Origin: Prochlorococcus sp. AG-347-B23
GTDB taxonomy: Bacteria; Cyanobacteriota; Cyanobacteriia; PCC-6307; Cyanobiaceae
Direction: 5' to 3'
Length of the DNA: 35,606 nt
NCBI GenBank assembly: GCA_003281715.1
Contig: QCBE01000013.1
Coordinates: 1-35,606 of the forward strand
Shown here: positions 22,222-33,244 of the stretch, in pieces
Layout: each line of letters opens with the position of its first letter
Numbering within the stretch: the first letter of the stretch is position 1
Notes under the pieces: generated by a model
Told to the model about the DNA's origin: nothing
Databases searched by the model: none
Seen by the model: the letters and a program-made list of their open reading frames with translations, nothing else
Position numbers and translations under genes: made by a program

Positions 22222-23499
22222 GTGAAAAAAAATAACTTGCTTGAAGTTCCTAATATTAACTCAAAGGATGCAGAATTAAAAAAATTAGTTTTTGAAATTG
22301 ATAATTCCTTATTTAATGAGGGTAACTATTCTAGGGATAAATTCGAGCACCTTTGCGTATGTAGTGGAGGTACAACCTCTAGCTGTGCAAAAAATGGTTT
22401 TACAACTCTTGATCTAAGAAAAAATCACAGCAAAATTCAACTAGATAGAAAAACCAATTTAGTAACAATTGGAGGGGGAGTAATAATGGGGGATCTACTA
22501 AATCATTTACAAAAATATAATCGAAGTTTTCCAATCGGACTTTCTAAACTTCCTGGAGCAGGCTACATACTTACTGGTGGAGTAAGCCCGCTCAGTAGAA
22601 CCTACGGATTAGCCATTGATAATATTGAATCAATAAAAGGTTTTTTGGGTAATGGCACATTTATCTCTTTAAAAAAAAATCAAATAAATCCAGAAGAACA
22701 ATTGACTTGGGAAGCAATTAAAGGCGCAGCACCCTTCTTTTCAATTATTACCGAAATAGAACTTAAGACTTTCCAATCTTATCCAATTCAAGTTATTGAG
22801 GGATTTGTAAATCTAAATGAACTTTCAGAAATAATAAAACTATCAGAGGAATTTCCAGAAAATATTAGTCTTCAGTGGATTTATGCCCAAAAAATTTACA
22901 TATATATTTTTGCTGAACTCAAAAATAATTTAGAGGATAAAAGAACAGAAGATTACCTAATGCTTCTAGACAAATTTCCTGCTCTAGAAAAACAATTTTT
23001 TGAGAACTTTAACAAAATAAATTTCTTCCCAAAGGAATTGAATTTGTATGAGATGAATGCAAATAACCATTCTGAGGTAATTAGTCTTCTTGGAGAAGAT
23101 TTAAGAAATGATATCCCAATATTCATAAAATGTTTGGAAGAAATAATGGGAAATAAACCTAATAATTCCTGTTATGTTGCTTCCCAACAATTAGGTTGCA
23201 ACACTAAAAAGTTAAATCATGGCTCTAGCTTTTTTGTTCATAGAAAAAGTACTTGGAAACCATGGATATATGCATCATGGAAAAAAAATGATCTTCAAGA
23301 AAAAGAAGACGCTTTGGAATGGATTTATAAATCTTGGAGCAAGCTAAAAAGGTTTTATCCAAATATTCACTTAGCCCAATTGCATAATCATTTGGATTCT
23401 CATGAGGAAGAAATTAGATTAGCCTTTGGAAACAGAATGAATGAATTAAAAACTTTAAAGAATATTTTTGACCCACAAGGTATTTTGCCTCCTTTATGA
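22222..23499 (+). CDS. FAD-linked oxidase (VAO/PCMH family)
   Basis: 425 residues. The N-terminal PCMH FAD-binding domain has the conserved run I-G-G-G-V-I-M-G-D-L near residue 75 and P-G-A-G-Y-I-L-T-G-G-V-S-P near 111. The C-terminal end shows the BBE-like closing I-F-D-P-Q-G-I-L. Members oxidise hydroxyacids, sugars or alcohols; no bicovalent FAD histidine/cysteine pair is certain. The start is a GTG at 22222, because the ATG pair just upstream runs into a stop. Divergent from cbiX with a 47-bp gap, and 30 bp ahead of the SulP transporter gene, probably in the same transcript. Confidence 0.75.
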   Translation: MKKNNLLEVPNINSKDAELKKLVFEIDNSLFNEGNYSRDKFEHLCVCSGGTTSSCAKNGFTTLDLRKNHSKIQLDRKTNLVTIGGGVIMGDLLNHLQKYNRSFPIGLSKLPGAGYILTGGVSPLSRTYGLAIDNIESIKGFLGNGTFISLKKNQINPEEQLTWEAIKGAAPFFSIITEIELKTFQSYPIQVIEGFVNLNELSEIIKLSEEFPENISLQWIYAQKIYIYIFAELKNNLEDKRTEDYLMLLDKFPALEKQFFENFNKINFFPKELNLYEMNANNHSEVISLLGEDLRNDIPIFIKCLEEIMGNKPNNSCYVASQQLGCNTKKLNHGSSFFVHRKSTWKPWIYASWKKNDLQEKEDALEWIYKSWSKLKRFYPNIHLAQLHNHLDSHEEEIRLAFGNRMNELKTLKNIFDPQGILPPL

Positions 23500-23529
23500 G
23501 GTAACTTCTTAATTATAAAGAAACTTAAA

Positions 23530-25095
23530 ATGTCAAATTTCTCAAGATATTTATCTAAAAATTGGTTAGACGATCCAAAGTCAAATATTCTCTCTGGCTT
23601 AGTAGTTGCTTTTGCAATGATCCCAGAAGCAATTGCTTTTTCAGGTATAGCTGGTGTAGATCCTAAAGTTGGCCTTTTTGGTGCATTTTGCTTATCTATA
23701 ACAATTGCGATAGTTGGAGGAAGAAGGGGGATGATCACTTCAGCTACAGGTTCAACAGCTCTTTTGATGACTGGACTTGTTGCTTATGGAGAATCACAAG
23801 CTCCTGGATTAGGAGTACCATATCTCATTGCAGCTGGAATATTAACTGGAATTTTTCAAATTCTTTGGGGATATTTAAGACTTGCCTACCAAATGCGATT
23901 TGTGCCAACGGGAGTATTAAGTGGATTTGTAAATGCACTTGCGCTTTTAATATTTCAGGCACAACTACCTCAGTTAGGAATAGGTATTAAAGAATCAAAA
24001 GGATTAATTGAACAAACTTTGAGTCAGTATCCAGTTAACTCTCAGATCCCAGTAGTTTGGATTCTTGTAATCCTAGGATTAATAATTATCTATGGGCTTC
24101 CAAAAATCACAAAAATAGTCCCATCTCAACTTATCGCGATAGTAATAATTACTCTGATAAGCATATTCTTGAATCTAGATGTCCCAACAGTTAGCGATTT
24201 GGGTAAATTACCTGATGGATTACCAAGTATTTCTCTTCCTTTTGGATCAATAGAAAATGGGAAAGTACCTTTTAGTTTTGAAACATTAGGAATTATTTTA
24301 CCGACTTCACTTGCAATATCTCTCGTGGGTTTAATGGAAACCTTTTTAACTCAAGACATTTTAGACGATGTAACTGATACGAGTTCTAATAAAAATAAAG
24401 AGGCAAGAGGACAGGGAATCGCAAATATTGTTGCATCCTTATTTGGTGGAATGGCCGGATGTGCCTTAGTTGGGCAATCTGTTATGAATACTGAAAATGG
24501 TGGTAAATCTAGATTATCAACTCTCTCTTCAGGTATATCTCTACTAATTATGATTATCCTCTTGAAGTCTTGGATTGGAGCAATACCAATGGCTGCTTTA
24601 GTATCAATCATGATAACGATCGCAATAAGTACAGCAGATATAAATGGATTAAAAAATATTAGAAAGATTCCTAAAAGTGATACTGCAGTAATGCTTATGA
24701 CTTTTGCGGTTACAATGCTGACAAAACCTCATAATCTTGCACTTGGAGTTATTGCAGGAGTTGCATTAGCTGCAATTCTTTTCAGCAGAAAAGTCGCAAA
24801 AGTTATAACTGTTTCAAGAGCTAAAGAAAATAATTTGATTACCTACAAAGTAAAAGGACAATTATTTTTTGTAAGTAAAATTTATTTCTTACAAGGATTT
24901 GATATTCATGAACATCCTGAAAATATTGTAATTGATATGTCTTTAGCTCATATTTGGGATCAAAGTGGCGTTGTTGCTCTTGAGCAAATTATTAGAAAGT
25001 TCCAGAATGGTGGTTCCAAAGTAGAAATTGTAGGATTAAATAAAGAAAGTCTTAACTTATTTGAAAGATTAGGTGGTTTAGAAAGCGCTCATTAA
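23530..25095 (+). CDS. SulP-family anion transporter with STAS domain
   Basis: 521 residues. About ten to twelve membrane segments, with the family segment A-M-I-P-E-A-I-A-F-S-x-I-A-G-V-x-P near residue 28 and G-M-I-T-S-A-T-G-S-T-A near 67. A short C-terminal STAS domain starts near 440 (N-I-V-I-D-M-S-L-A-H-I-W-D-Q-S-G-V). SulP proteins carry sulfate, bicarbonate (BicA type) or other anions across the plasma membrane, usually with sodium or protons. For a marine cyanobacterium bicarbonate uptake is the leading idea, but substrate cannot be read from sequence. Confidence 0.88.
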   Translation: MSNFSRYLSKNWLDDPKSNILSGLVVAFAMIPEAIAFSGIAGVDPKVGLFGAFCLSITIAIVGGRRGMITSATGSTALLMTGLVAYGESQAPGLGVPYLIAAGILTGIFQILWGYLRLAYQMRFVPTGVLSGFVNALALLIFQAQLPQLGIGIKESKGLIEQTLSQYPVNSQIPVVWILVILGLIIIYGLPKITKIVPSQLIAIVIITLISIFLNLDVPTVSDLGKLPDGLPSISLPFGSIENGKVPFSFETLGIILPTSLAISLVGLMETFLTQDILDDVTDTSSNKNKEARGQGIANIVASLFGGMAGCALVGQSVMNTENGGKSRLSTLSSGISLLIMIILLKSWIGAIPMAALVSIMITIAISTADINGLKNIRKIPKSDTAVMLMTFAVTMLTKPHNLALGVIAGVALAAILFSRKVAKVITVSRAKENNLITYKVKGQLFFVSKIYFLQGFDIHEHPENIVIDMSLAHIWDQSGVVALEQIIRKFQNGGSKVEIVGLNKESLNLFERLGGLESAH

Positions 25096-25100
25096 AAAAG

Positions 25101-25991
25101 TTAATTAAGACTAACTTGTTGATAACAAAACCAAAGCCATTGCTGAAAAAGCAAATTCCTATGAGATCTCCAAGCGGTTTTTGAACTATTTGGATCAAAA
25201 TTTTCAGGAGGAGGAACATCTCCCTTTTCATTGTCTCTTTCAATTTCACTAATAATTCTATGTACCGTATATTCAGGATGACCTAAATGCATAAGTTGTT
25301 TTTGATCATTAGATTCAAATATTGTATATCCGACTTTTTCTCCATAAGCCAACAAATTCAATTTCCCTTCTTTTTGGGCCTTCTCCATTTCCAAATCTGG
25401 TAATCCTGCAAATCTACTTTGAGGACATATAAATTCATCATCTTGTGTACCCATCAAAGGGTGTCCAGGAACAAGACTTTTTAAAGGGAATACACCAAAT
25501 AATTTCCTATTAAAAACTTGCTTATCAACCCCTGCCAAATAAGCCAGCGCAAAGCCCGCCCAACATAATCCAAGAGTACTCGCACAAGAATTTCTGGCTT
25601 CATTTACAATCCTCACAAATTCATCCCAATACTTAACCTCCTCAAAAGTTAGATGCTCAATAGGTGCTCCAGTAATAATGACTCCATCTAACGGTTCTGG
25701 ATTATTTGCCTCTTCCCAAGTTATATACAGATTATTTAGGTGATTCAGATCCCATGTTTTATAAGAGTGAGTTCTAAGCTTTATCCAAACTGGCTCAATT
25801 TGAAGGGGAGATAAACCAAGTGGATGTAGCAAGTTAAATTCATACTGCTTCCCTAGAGGCATGATATTTAAAATACCAATCCTAAGAGGACGTATATCCT
25901 GTCTTTTTGCCAATTCTGGTTCGATCCAAGATATATGATTTTTCTCAACATCACTAATCTTGTGATAGTTACTAGGAATTATTAAAGCCAA
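25101..25991 (-). CDS. metA: Homoserine O-acyltransferase
   Basis: 296 residues, the usual MetA length. Acylates homoserine with an acetyl or succinyl group in methionine synthesis. Landmarks: the N-terminal I-L-N-I-M-P-L-G-K, G-A-P-I-E-H-L-T-F-E-E-V near 110, the nucleophile cysteine in L-G-L-C-W-A-G (about 144), and the catalytic H-L-G-H-P-E-Y near 236. It lies 13 bp downstream of metY on the same strand, so the two form an operon. Because the partner is an O-acetylhomoserine sulfhydrylase, acetyl-CoA is the likely acyl donor despite the metA name. Confidence 0.92.
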   Translation of the reverse strand: MALIIPSNYHKISDVEKNHISWIEPELAKRQDIRPLRIGILNIMPLGKQYEFNLLHPLGLSPLQIEPVWIKLRTHSYKTWDLNHLNNLYITWEEANNPEPLDGVIITGAPIEHLTFEEVKYWDEFVRIVNEARNSCASTLGLCWAGFALAYLAGVDKQVFNRKLFGVFPLKSLVPGHPLMGTQDDEFICPQSRFAGLPDLEMEKAQKEGKLNLLAYGEKVGYTIFESNDQKQLMHLGHPEYTVHRIISEIERDNEKGDVPPPENFDPNSSKTAWRSHRNLLFQQWLWFCYQQVSLN

Positions 25992-26004
25992 TAAATCTCC
26001 TTTC

Positions 26005-27339
<1,335 letters not shown>

Positions 27340-27404
27340 TTAATAATCCTATTATCTATTTAACTTAAAAAAGTCTAAAAAAAAAACAAAAAAAAGATAA
27401 ATAT

Positions 27405-28085
27405 TTATAAATCCTTTTTTAATGAAGGGTAATTATCTTTCATATATGTACTCAAATTCTCTTTTATTGCAGATCTGAGTTTGTCAACATTTTCAGAATC
27501 AATTATTGGAAAAGTTGTATTAGCTTCAGGATCTTTTTCAGTAATTGATTTCCAATTCTTACCAACATCTTTTTCAGAGTTTTTTAAAACCTCATCAAAA
27601 TTGAATCCCTCATCGTTGTTTTTAGCGTCAAATTCGCAAAAAGCTTTATTTATGAGCTCTTTTCTATTTTCGAATAGATTCTTTGCTTTTAAAGTATCAG
27701 TAAGACCCATAACTGGTTGTAATTCCTTAAGAAGTTTGATTTCCTCTTCAATTAAGAGTGTCCAAACACCATGTTTATTTTTTGGAAGATTAGAATTACT
27801 AAAAGTATTAATTTCATCGAGGTAAAAATTTAACCATAAATAATATGATTTTTCTTCAATAGTTTTTTTTACAGATATCTTTTTATTTTGGATCTTTGGG
27901 AGTAAATTTTGTGCTTTTTTTAAAAACTGTCTGTCTTCTCTTTCTAAATTTATTAATCCCCATCTTTGACTGTAATCCCATAAATTTTCGTATCTTGATA
28001 AGTCTTCTTGTTTCCAACCAAGAGCTTTCAGTTCATGAGAACGATGTGATAATTCCTTTTTCAAAAATAAACCTTTTAAAAACAT
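27405..28085 (-). CDS. Conserved cyanobacterial hypothetical protein
   Basis: 226 residues, soluble. The N-terminal third has a striking aromatic pattern: A-L-G-W-K-Q-E-D-L-S-R-Y-E-N-L-W-D-Y, then R-W-G-L-I-N-L-E-R-E-D-R-Q-F-L, which I recall from cyanobacterial proteins of unknown role. The C-terminal half is rich in lysine and glutamate. No membrane segment, signal peptide or catalytic motif seen. Confidence 0.65.
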   Translation of the reverse strand: MFLKGLFLKKELSHRSHELKALGWKQEDLSRYENLWDYSQRWGLINLEREDRQFLKKAQNLLPKIQNKKISVKKTIEEKSYYLWLNFYLDEINTFSNSNLPKNKHGVWTLLIEEEIKLLKELQPVMGLTDTLKAKNLFENRKELINKAFCEFDAKNNDEGFNFDEVLKNSEKDVGKNWKSITEKDPEANTTFPIIDSENVDKLRSAIKENLSTYMKDNYPSLKKDL

Positions 28086-28158
28086 AACAATTCTAACCCC
28101 GCGATAAGGATTAGTAAATAAATGAAGAACTTAGTTTTTTAGTAAGTTAAACAAATAA

Positions 28159-29667
28159 TCAATTTTTAAAATAATTATTTATGATTTTCAATACATTGAT
28201 ATAACTAGGATTTTTTTTAGAAATTTGATTAATATATTCATTTTTTTTGCGATCGTTTTCCTCTATTCCAAGAAATAATTTCTTGTAAAGGTTTTCAATA
28301 TCATTAAAAAGATAATCCTCTTTTAATTTTTGATTTAGTTCTAAAGATAATTCAGATTTCACAGATTCTTGACAAAAATTAGTGATTTCTTCTGAACTAA
28401 TTAAAACCTCATAAATTTCTTTTTTTTCTTCTGAATTAGCATTAAAGCATAAATAAATCAGATTAATCATTGAACAACTATTGTTTTTTATTTTAAATTC
28501 TTTATAAATGTCTGGCCAAAATTTTAAAGATTTTAGACCCTCTAAACCTCCTTGACTGAGAGAGTATTTATTACACCAATTAACAAATTCTGAGACATCT
28601 TTTGGACATCTGTTGAGTTGCAAAAGCATATCTGATAAAACTTGTCCTGCTTGAAAATTCCGTGTTGGTTTTCCTTCAGTTGGTAGAGTCATACTCCCTA
28701 AGACATCAGCCTTAACAGCATTTAATTGAGAAAAAGTATAATCTCCTTTTTCACAAAATTTATCATTAATTATTTCCTTTGCACTAATTATTTCTTCACC
28801 ATAACCAAGTTCTTTTAATGAAAGATATTTATTCTCTAATTTATTTTCTTTTCTAACTTGCAATGATATTGATGCGGCCTGATCTAAACATTGAGTTAAC
28901 AAAATCGTATTAATGGTAGGTAGCATTCCTGGCTTATCAGAATGAAAGTTATTTACAAAACCTGCAAATATGGATGATATATTTTTTATTGATTTTACAT
29001 ATTGACATTCAATATTATGAACTCCAGGAGAAACTTGAATTTTCGGCGATAATTGATTTAAAATGCGAGCTCCTATTAGGGCAGTAAGGGCATCAGGATG
29101 ACAGAAATTTGCTGTAAAACTATCATTAGGATTTCGTAAAGCTCCATGACGGTGGAATCCTGTAAAAAAAGCTAAATTTGGATATTTATTACAGAGAATA
29201 AAAGGGTTTTTATTTTTTTTATCAATGCAAAAGGAACCGACAAGACAGCCAAGAACCACATTTTCTCTTTTTAAAGTTTTTCTTAGTTCTAATGCATGTT
29301 TAACATCATCTTGTATATGATTACTGTTTGAAGCAAGAATAACTATCTCACATTTCAAGAGAAGATCTTCTAGATCAAAAGAATTTCTTTTTCCCTCTGA
29401 ATAATAATGTCCCATTCTCTTAATCTTTTCAATAATCTCATTATTCATATCAGAAAGAACATCTTTTGAGAAAGCACCTAACAAATCTCTATCTTCCCTT
29501 GGAGCTAAGAGAATATTATTTGATTTTCCATGCATAGCACAGTTGTATGCTAATGATGCAGGATATAAACCGACACTGTAGAACCCAACTTTCATCTTCT
29601 CTATATTTTCAATCAATGAATAAAAATATTTTTTATCATTTATGTTTTCTATGAAATTATTCTGCAT
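28159..29667 (-). CDS. Rossmann-fold protein, glycerol-3-phosphate dehydrogenase-like
   Basis: 502 residues. The N-terminus (K-V-G-F-Y-S-V-G-L-Y-P-A-S-L-A about 26-40) looks like a degenerate NAD(P)-binding turn, and C-E-I-V-I-L-A-S-N-S-N-H-I-Q near 106 resembles the corresponding strand and loop of glycerol-3-phosphate dehydrogenases and related reductases. The middle has G-F-H-R-H-G-A-L-R-N and a helical region; the last 150 residues are helical and charged. It is divergently arranged with the glucosylglycerol-phosphate phosphatase gene, and glycerol 3-phosphate is a precursor of that solute, so a role there is attractive. The glycine motif is unusual and activity is unproven. Confidence 0.5.
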   Translation of the reverse strand: MQNNFIENINDKKYFYSLIENIEKMKVGFYSVGLYPASLAYNCAMHGKSNNILLAPREDRDLLGAFSKDVLSDMNNEIIEKIKRMGHYYSEGKRNSFDLEDLLLKCEIVILASNSNHIQDDVKHALELRKTLKRENVVLGCLVGSFCIDKKNKNPFILCNKYPNLAFFTGFHRHGALRNPNDSFTANFCHPDALTALIGARILNQLSPKIQVSPGVHNIECQYVKSIKNISSIFAGFVNNFHSDKPGMLPTINTILLTQCLDQAASISLQVRKENKLENKYLSLKELGYGEEIISAKEIINDKFCEKGDYTFSQLNAVKADVLGSMTLPTEGKPTRNFQAGQVLSDMLLQLNRCPKDVSEFVNWCNKYSLSQGGLEGLKSLKFWPDIYKEFKIKNNSCSMINLIYLCFNANSEEKKEIYEVLISSEEITNFCQESVKSELSLELNQKLKEDYLFNDIENLYKKLFLGIEENDRKKNEYINQISKKNPSYINVLKIINNYFKN

Positions 29668-29832
29668 TTTGAAAATTCTTTATAATTTTTTTAATTTCTT
29701 ACCAAGACCAACATTTTTCTACATTAAAGCAATTTTTGACCATAGCAAATTATTTATTATAAATATTGAATTTTTTAATTTATAATTTTACTGAGATATA
29801 GAAATTTAATTAAAAAAGAAATAATTATAAAT

Positions 29833-31053
29833 ATGGAATATTTGGCAAGTAATTTAAAGGCACAAAAACAATTAATTTCTTCTAAAAATATTTTAATTAT
29901 TCAAGACATTGACGGAGTTTGTATCCCTTTAGTTAAAGATCCAATGAATAGAGAATTAGAATCAAAATATATCTATGCAGTAAAAGAATTTGCAGAGGAA
30001 TTCTTTGTATTAACTTGCGGGGAACATGAAGGTCCAAGAGGGGTTAACAGAATAATCGAAAGGAGTTTAAGAAGCACTACTGAGCCAAAAAACAAACAAC
30101 TATATTTGAGAGGTCTAGCAGCCTGTGGCGTAGAGTATCAAGACAACAATGGTGAAATAAGTTTTGAAGGAGTCTCAGAAAAAGAACTAAATTTTTTATC
30201 TAAAGTTCCTAGCCTAATAAGACCAAAGTTTAATTTTATAGTTAAGAATATTTTCCCTGAACTTAGCCAAGAAGATATCAATTTTCACGCAGTAAAATCA
30301 ATATGCGCGACACGCTTCTCACCAACTATTAATTTCAATAGTTTATTTGATTTAGTTAACAATGATTCTGATAAAAGAAAGCTTATTCAAATTAGTTTTG
30401 AAAAAATGATGAATGAAATCATCTTTAAAGCTGAATCCGAAGGTCTCAAAAACTCATTTTTCCTGCATATTTCACCAAATTTAGGAAATAAAAATGGTAA
30501 AGAAAGAATAAAACCTTCTTCTAAAGATGATATTGGCTCAACTGACATACAATTACTTATTAAAGGAGCAGTTAAAGATTCTGGAGTTTTATTTCTTTTA
30601 AATAAATTTATTGAGGATAAAACAGGTAAAGCTCCCTTTGGAAGTAATTTTAATTTTAGAAACTCTCCAAATTCTATTACGGGAAAAATTGATTTATGCA
30701 AAAGTACTATTCAATCAGAAGATATGCCTTTGATTGTGGGAGTTGGTGACACAATAACATCAAAAAAAAATAATGGTGAAAAGAGTTATTTGAGAGGAGG
30801 AAGTGACAGATCTTTTTTAGAATTTATACAAATATTAGGGTATGAATTTGGTATTAATAATAAAATAATTTTTGTGGATAGTAGTTCTGGCGAAGTTGAA
30901 AGACCATCTACAAAAAAAACTGGTTTAACAGGAATAAGTGATCTTTATGACAACTTAAAGTTTGACTTGGTTTTTCAAAATGGTCCCAAAGAATATATAA
31001 GTTGGTTTATTGAACTTGCTAATAAGAGATCAAACTTTAAAAAAAATAGTTGA
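29833..31053 (+). CDS. stpA: Glucosylglycerol-phosphate phosphatase
   Basis: 406 residues, HAD-like. Removes phosphate from glucosylglycerol phosphate, the last step in making the compatible solute used against salt stress. The catalytic D-x-D is in I-Q-D-I-D-G-V-C near residues 25-27, followed by L-V-K-D-P-M-N-R, a run characteristic of StpA. Further landmarks are T-C-G-E-H-E-G-P-R-G-V-N-R near 61 and I-V-G-V-G-D-T-I-T with R-G-G-S-D-R-S-F-L near 305-330. Followed after 40 bp by a radical SAM gene on the same strand. Confidence 0.85.
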   Translation: MEYLASNLKAQKQLISSKNILIIQDIDGVCIPLVKDPMNRELESKYIYAVKEFAEEFFVLTCGEHEGPRGVNRIIERSLRSTTEPKNKQLYLRGLAACGVEYQDNNGEISFEGVSEKELNFLSKVPSLIRPKFNFIVKNIFPELSQEDINFHAVKSICATRFSPTINFNSLFDLVNNDSDKRKLIQISFEKMMNEIIFKAESEGLKNSFFLHISPNLGNKNGKERIKPSSKDDIGSTDIQLLIKGAVKDSGVLFLLNKFIEDKTGKAPFGSNFNFRNSPNSITGKIDLCKSTIQSEDMPLIVGVGDTITSKKNNGEKSYLRGGSDRSFLEFIQILGYEFGINNKIIFVDSSSGEVERPSTKKTGLTGISDLYDNLKFDLVFQNGPKEYISWFIELANKRSNFKKNS

Positions 31054-31093
31054 CTTTTGAATTTTCAAATGACAATTTATAAATAATAGATTT

Positions 31094-32026
31094 ATGAAAG
31101 AAAAATTCCCCTCAATATATAAAGAACCTATACAAACATTGCAGATCAATATAGGTTATAAATGCAATCAGGCATGTAAGCATTGTCATGTTAATTCAAG
31201 TCCTCTAAGGACTGAAAAGATGTCCAATGAAATAATATCTCTCATTCCAAAAATAATTGATAAGTACAAAATCAAGACTTTAGATATAACAGGTGGCGCG
31301 CCAGAACTTCACCCAGAATTTAAAAACCTAATAGCTAGTTTGAGCACAAAACAAATTGATATTATTGATAGATGCAACTTAACAATTTTCTTTGAAGAAG
31401 GTTATGAAGATCTTCCTCAATTTCTTGCAAAGAATAAAGTAATAGTTACTGCTTCGCTACCATGTTATGAAAAAAATAATGTTGAGTTTCAAAGGGGTCT
31501 TGGGGTTTTTGAAAAAAGCATTAATGCTATAAAAATTCTTAATGATCTAGGCTATGGAAAGAAAGAAAATGGATTACAATTGAATCTTGTTTACAATCCA
31601 GTAAGTCCAATTCTTCCACCTTCTCAGAAAATATTGGAAAAAGATTATAAAAAAATCTTATTCGAAAAATATAATATTGTTTTTAACAGTTTATACACAA
31701 TAACTAATATGCCAATAAATAGATATGAAGAATCTCTAAGAAGAGAAGGAAAACTAAATAGTTATTACAAATTACTAAAAGAAAATTTTAATGAAAATAA
31801 TTTAGAAAATCTTATGTGCAAAAAGACTATTAGTGTAAATTGGCTTGGAGAAATTTATGATTGTGACTTTAATCAACAGATAAATTTCAGAGAGAATAAA
31901 GGACCAAAGACACTTTTTGATCTATTGGATGAATCATTTACTTTTGACTACAGGGTAGCTGTAAAAGAACATTGTTTTGCCTGTACTGCAGGTGCAGGAT
32001 CAAGTTGCGGAGGTACTTTAAGTTAA
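31094..32026 (+). CDS. arsS: Radical SAM protein, ArsS-like
   Basis: 310 residues. The radical SAM cluster motif is C-N-Q-A-C-K-H-C-H near residue 20, followed by T-G-G-A-P-E-L-H. The C-terminal part ends H-C-F-A-C-T-A-G-A-G-S-S-C-G-G-T, the closing signature of ArsS/DUF3641 proteins, which add the 5'-deoxyadenosyl group to dimethylarsinate in arsenosugar formation. No arsM gene is present in the window, so the precise role rests on the family. The gene ends 6 bp from the convergent Fur-type regulator. Confidence 0.82.
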   Translation: MKEKFPSIYKEPIQTLQINIGYKCNQACKHCHVNSSPLRTEKMSNEIISLIPKIIDKYKIKTLDITGGAPELHPEFKNLIASLSTKQIDIIDRCNLTIFFEEGYEDLPQFLAKNKVIVTASLPCYEKNNVEFQRGLGVFEKSINAIKILNDLGYGKKENGLQLNLVYNPVSPILPPSQKILEKDYKKILFEKYNIVFNSLYTITNMPINRYEESLRREGKLNSYYKLLKENFNENNLENLMCKKTISVNWLGEIYDCDFNQQINFRENKGPKTLFDLLDESFTFDYRVAVKEHCFACTAGAGSSCGGTLS

Positions 32027-32032
32027 AATCTG

Positions 32033-32488
32033 CTAAATGCAATTAGGACATATAGCTCTTACGTTTAAAGAGGATTCAATTAGTTTAAACCCATTAATTT
32101 TTGCTGCAACTTTGCCTGCTTCTAAAACTTCTTCATTTTCGAATTCTTCTGTTCTACCACACCTAATACAAATTAAATGATGATGATCAGGAGTGTCATT
32201 ACTAAGCAACTCATATCTGTGTCCGCCCTCACTGAGTTCTAATTCATGAAGCAAACCCATTTGCACTAAAAGTCTTAAAGTTCTATAAATTGTTGCAAGT
32301 GAAACTTTGGAGCTTGATTTAACTAACTTTTCATGTACCTCTTCAGCACTAAGATGCTTTCCATAACCAATATTTTCAAATAAATTAAGAACCTTAAGCC
32401 TTTGAGGAGTTAACCTCTTCCCATCTTTATGTAAGCCGTCTCCAAGAGGAGATGTAATGACATTGTATTGAGAGGATAATGACAACAA
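32033..32488 (-). CDS. Fur-family transcriptional regulator
   Basis: 151 residues. A winged helix covers the first half: R-L-T-P-Q-R-L-K-V-L, then S-L-A-T-I-Y-R-T-L-R-L-L recognition helix near 68. The metal-binding half has D-H-H-H-L-I-C-I-R-C-G near 101-111 and the C-terminal C-P-N-C, together two CxxC pairs for structural zinc. Whether it senses iron, zinc or peroxide cannot be told from these motifs. The start is a TTG at 32488 with no nearby ATG. Divergent from the isochorismatase-like gene. Confidence 0.88.
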   Translation of the reverse strand: MLSLSSQYNVITSPLGDGLHKDGKRLTPQRLKVLNLFENIGYGKHLSAEEVHEKLVKSSSKVSLATIYRTLRLLVQMGLLHELELSEGGHRYELLSNDTPDHHHLICIRCGRTEEFENEEVLEAGKVAAKINGFKLIESSLNVRAICPNCI

Positions 32489-32602
32489 TTAACCCACGGC
32501 TATTCTCAATAATAACTCTAGATGAGAGTAAAACAACTTTTTGATTTAAAATGTTTACTAAAGTTGTTCAAAATACTATGTTGAATATATCTTAAAATAC
32601 AA

Positions 32603-33172
32603 ATGATGAAGGGGCATGAAAAATATTCTGACAAACTATCACCAAAAGTGAATGCTTTACTAATAATAGATGTTCAGGAAAAAATTATAAGAGCAATATT
32701 TAACAAGGATTCTATAACCAAAAACATCAAAAAGCTTATAGATGCCTACCAAATTTTAGAAGAAAACATTTTTTTTTCTGAACAGAACCCATCCAAATTG
32801 GGTGCAACGATACCTGAATTATTGCCCAATAATGGATTTAAAAAAATTGAGAAAATGGAATTTAGCTTAGCTAACATTCAAGAATTTTTAGAAGAACTTA
32901 AAAATAAGAAAATTACAAATTTGATAGTTTGTGGTATCGAAACGCATATTTGTATTCAACAAACAGCCTTAGATTGTTTACAAAAAGGATTTGAAGTTAT
33001 TCTCGTATCAGATGCTATGAGCAGTCGAAATAGGGTAGATCATGAAATAGCATTGCAGAGAATGATTCAGAAGGGGGCGATCTTAACTACTACTGAATCA
33101 ATAATTTTTGAATTATGCAAAACTGCTGATAGAAAAGAATTTAAACAAATTAGAACTATAATAATTAGATAA
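32603..33172 (+). CDS. Isochorismatase-family cysteine hydrolase
   Basis: 189 residues. The catalytic triad of the family is visible: the aspartate in L-I-I-D-V-Q near 24, a lysine in the L-P-N-N-G-F-K-K-I-E-K-M-E-F area, and the cysteine in I-V-C-G-I-E-T-H-I-C near 112-121. The pattern resembles YcaC/nicotinamidase-related hydrolases of unknown substrate. The start is one of two adjacent ATG codons at 32603 and 32606. Confidence 0.8.
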   Translation: MMKGHEKYSDKLSPKVNALLIIDVQEKIIRAIFNKDSITKNIKKLIDAYQILEENIFFSEQNPSKLGATIPELLPNNGFKKIEKMEFSLANIQEFLEELKNKKITNLIVCGIETHICIQQTALDCLQKGFEVILVSDAMSSRNRVDHEIALQRMIQKGAILTTTESIIFELCKTADRKEFKQIRTIIIR

Positions 33173-33244
33173 AGAAAAATCAAGACTGGTTTGTTATCTA
33201 GAGATAATTTAAAATTTTATTAAAGATAAATTTTTAAGTTCTAT

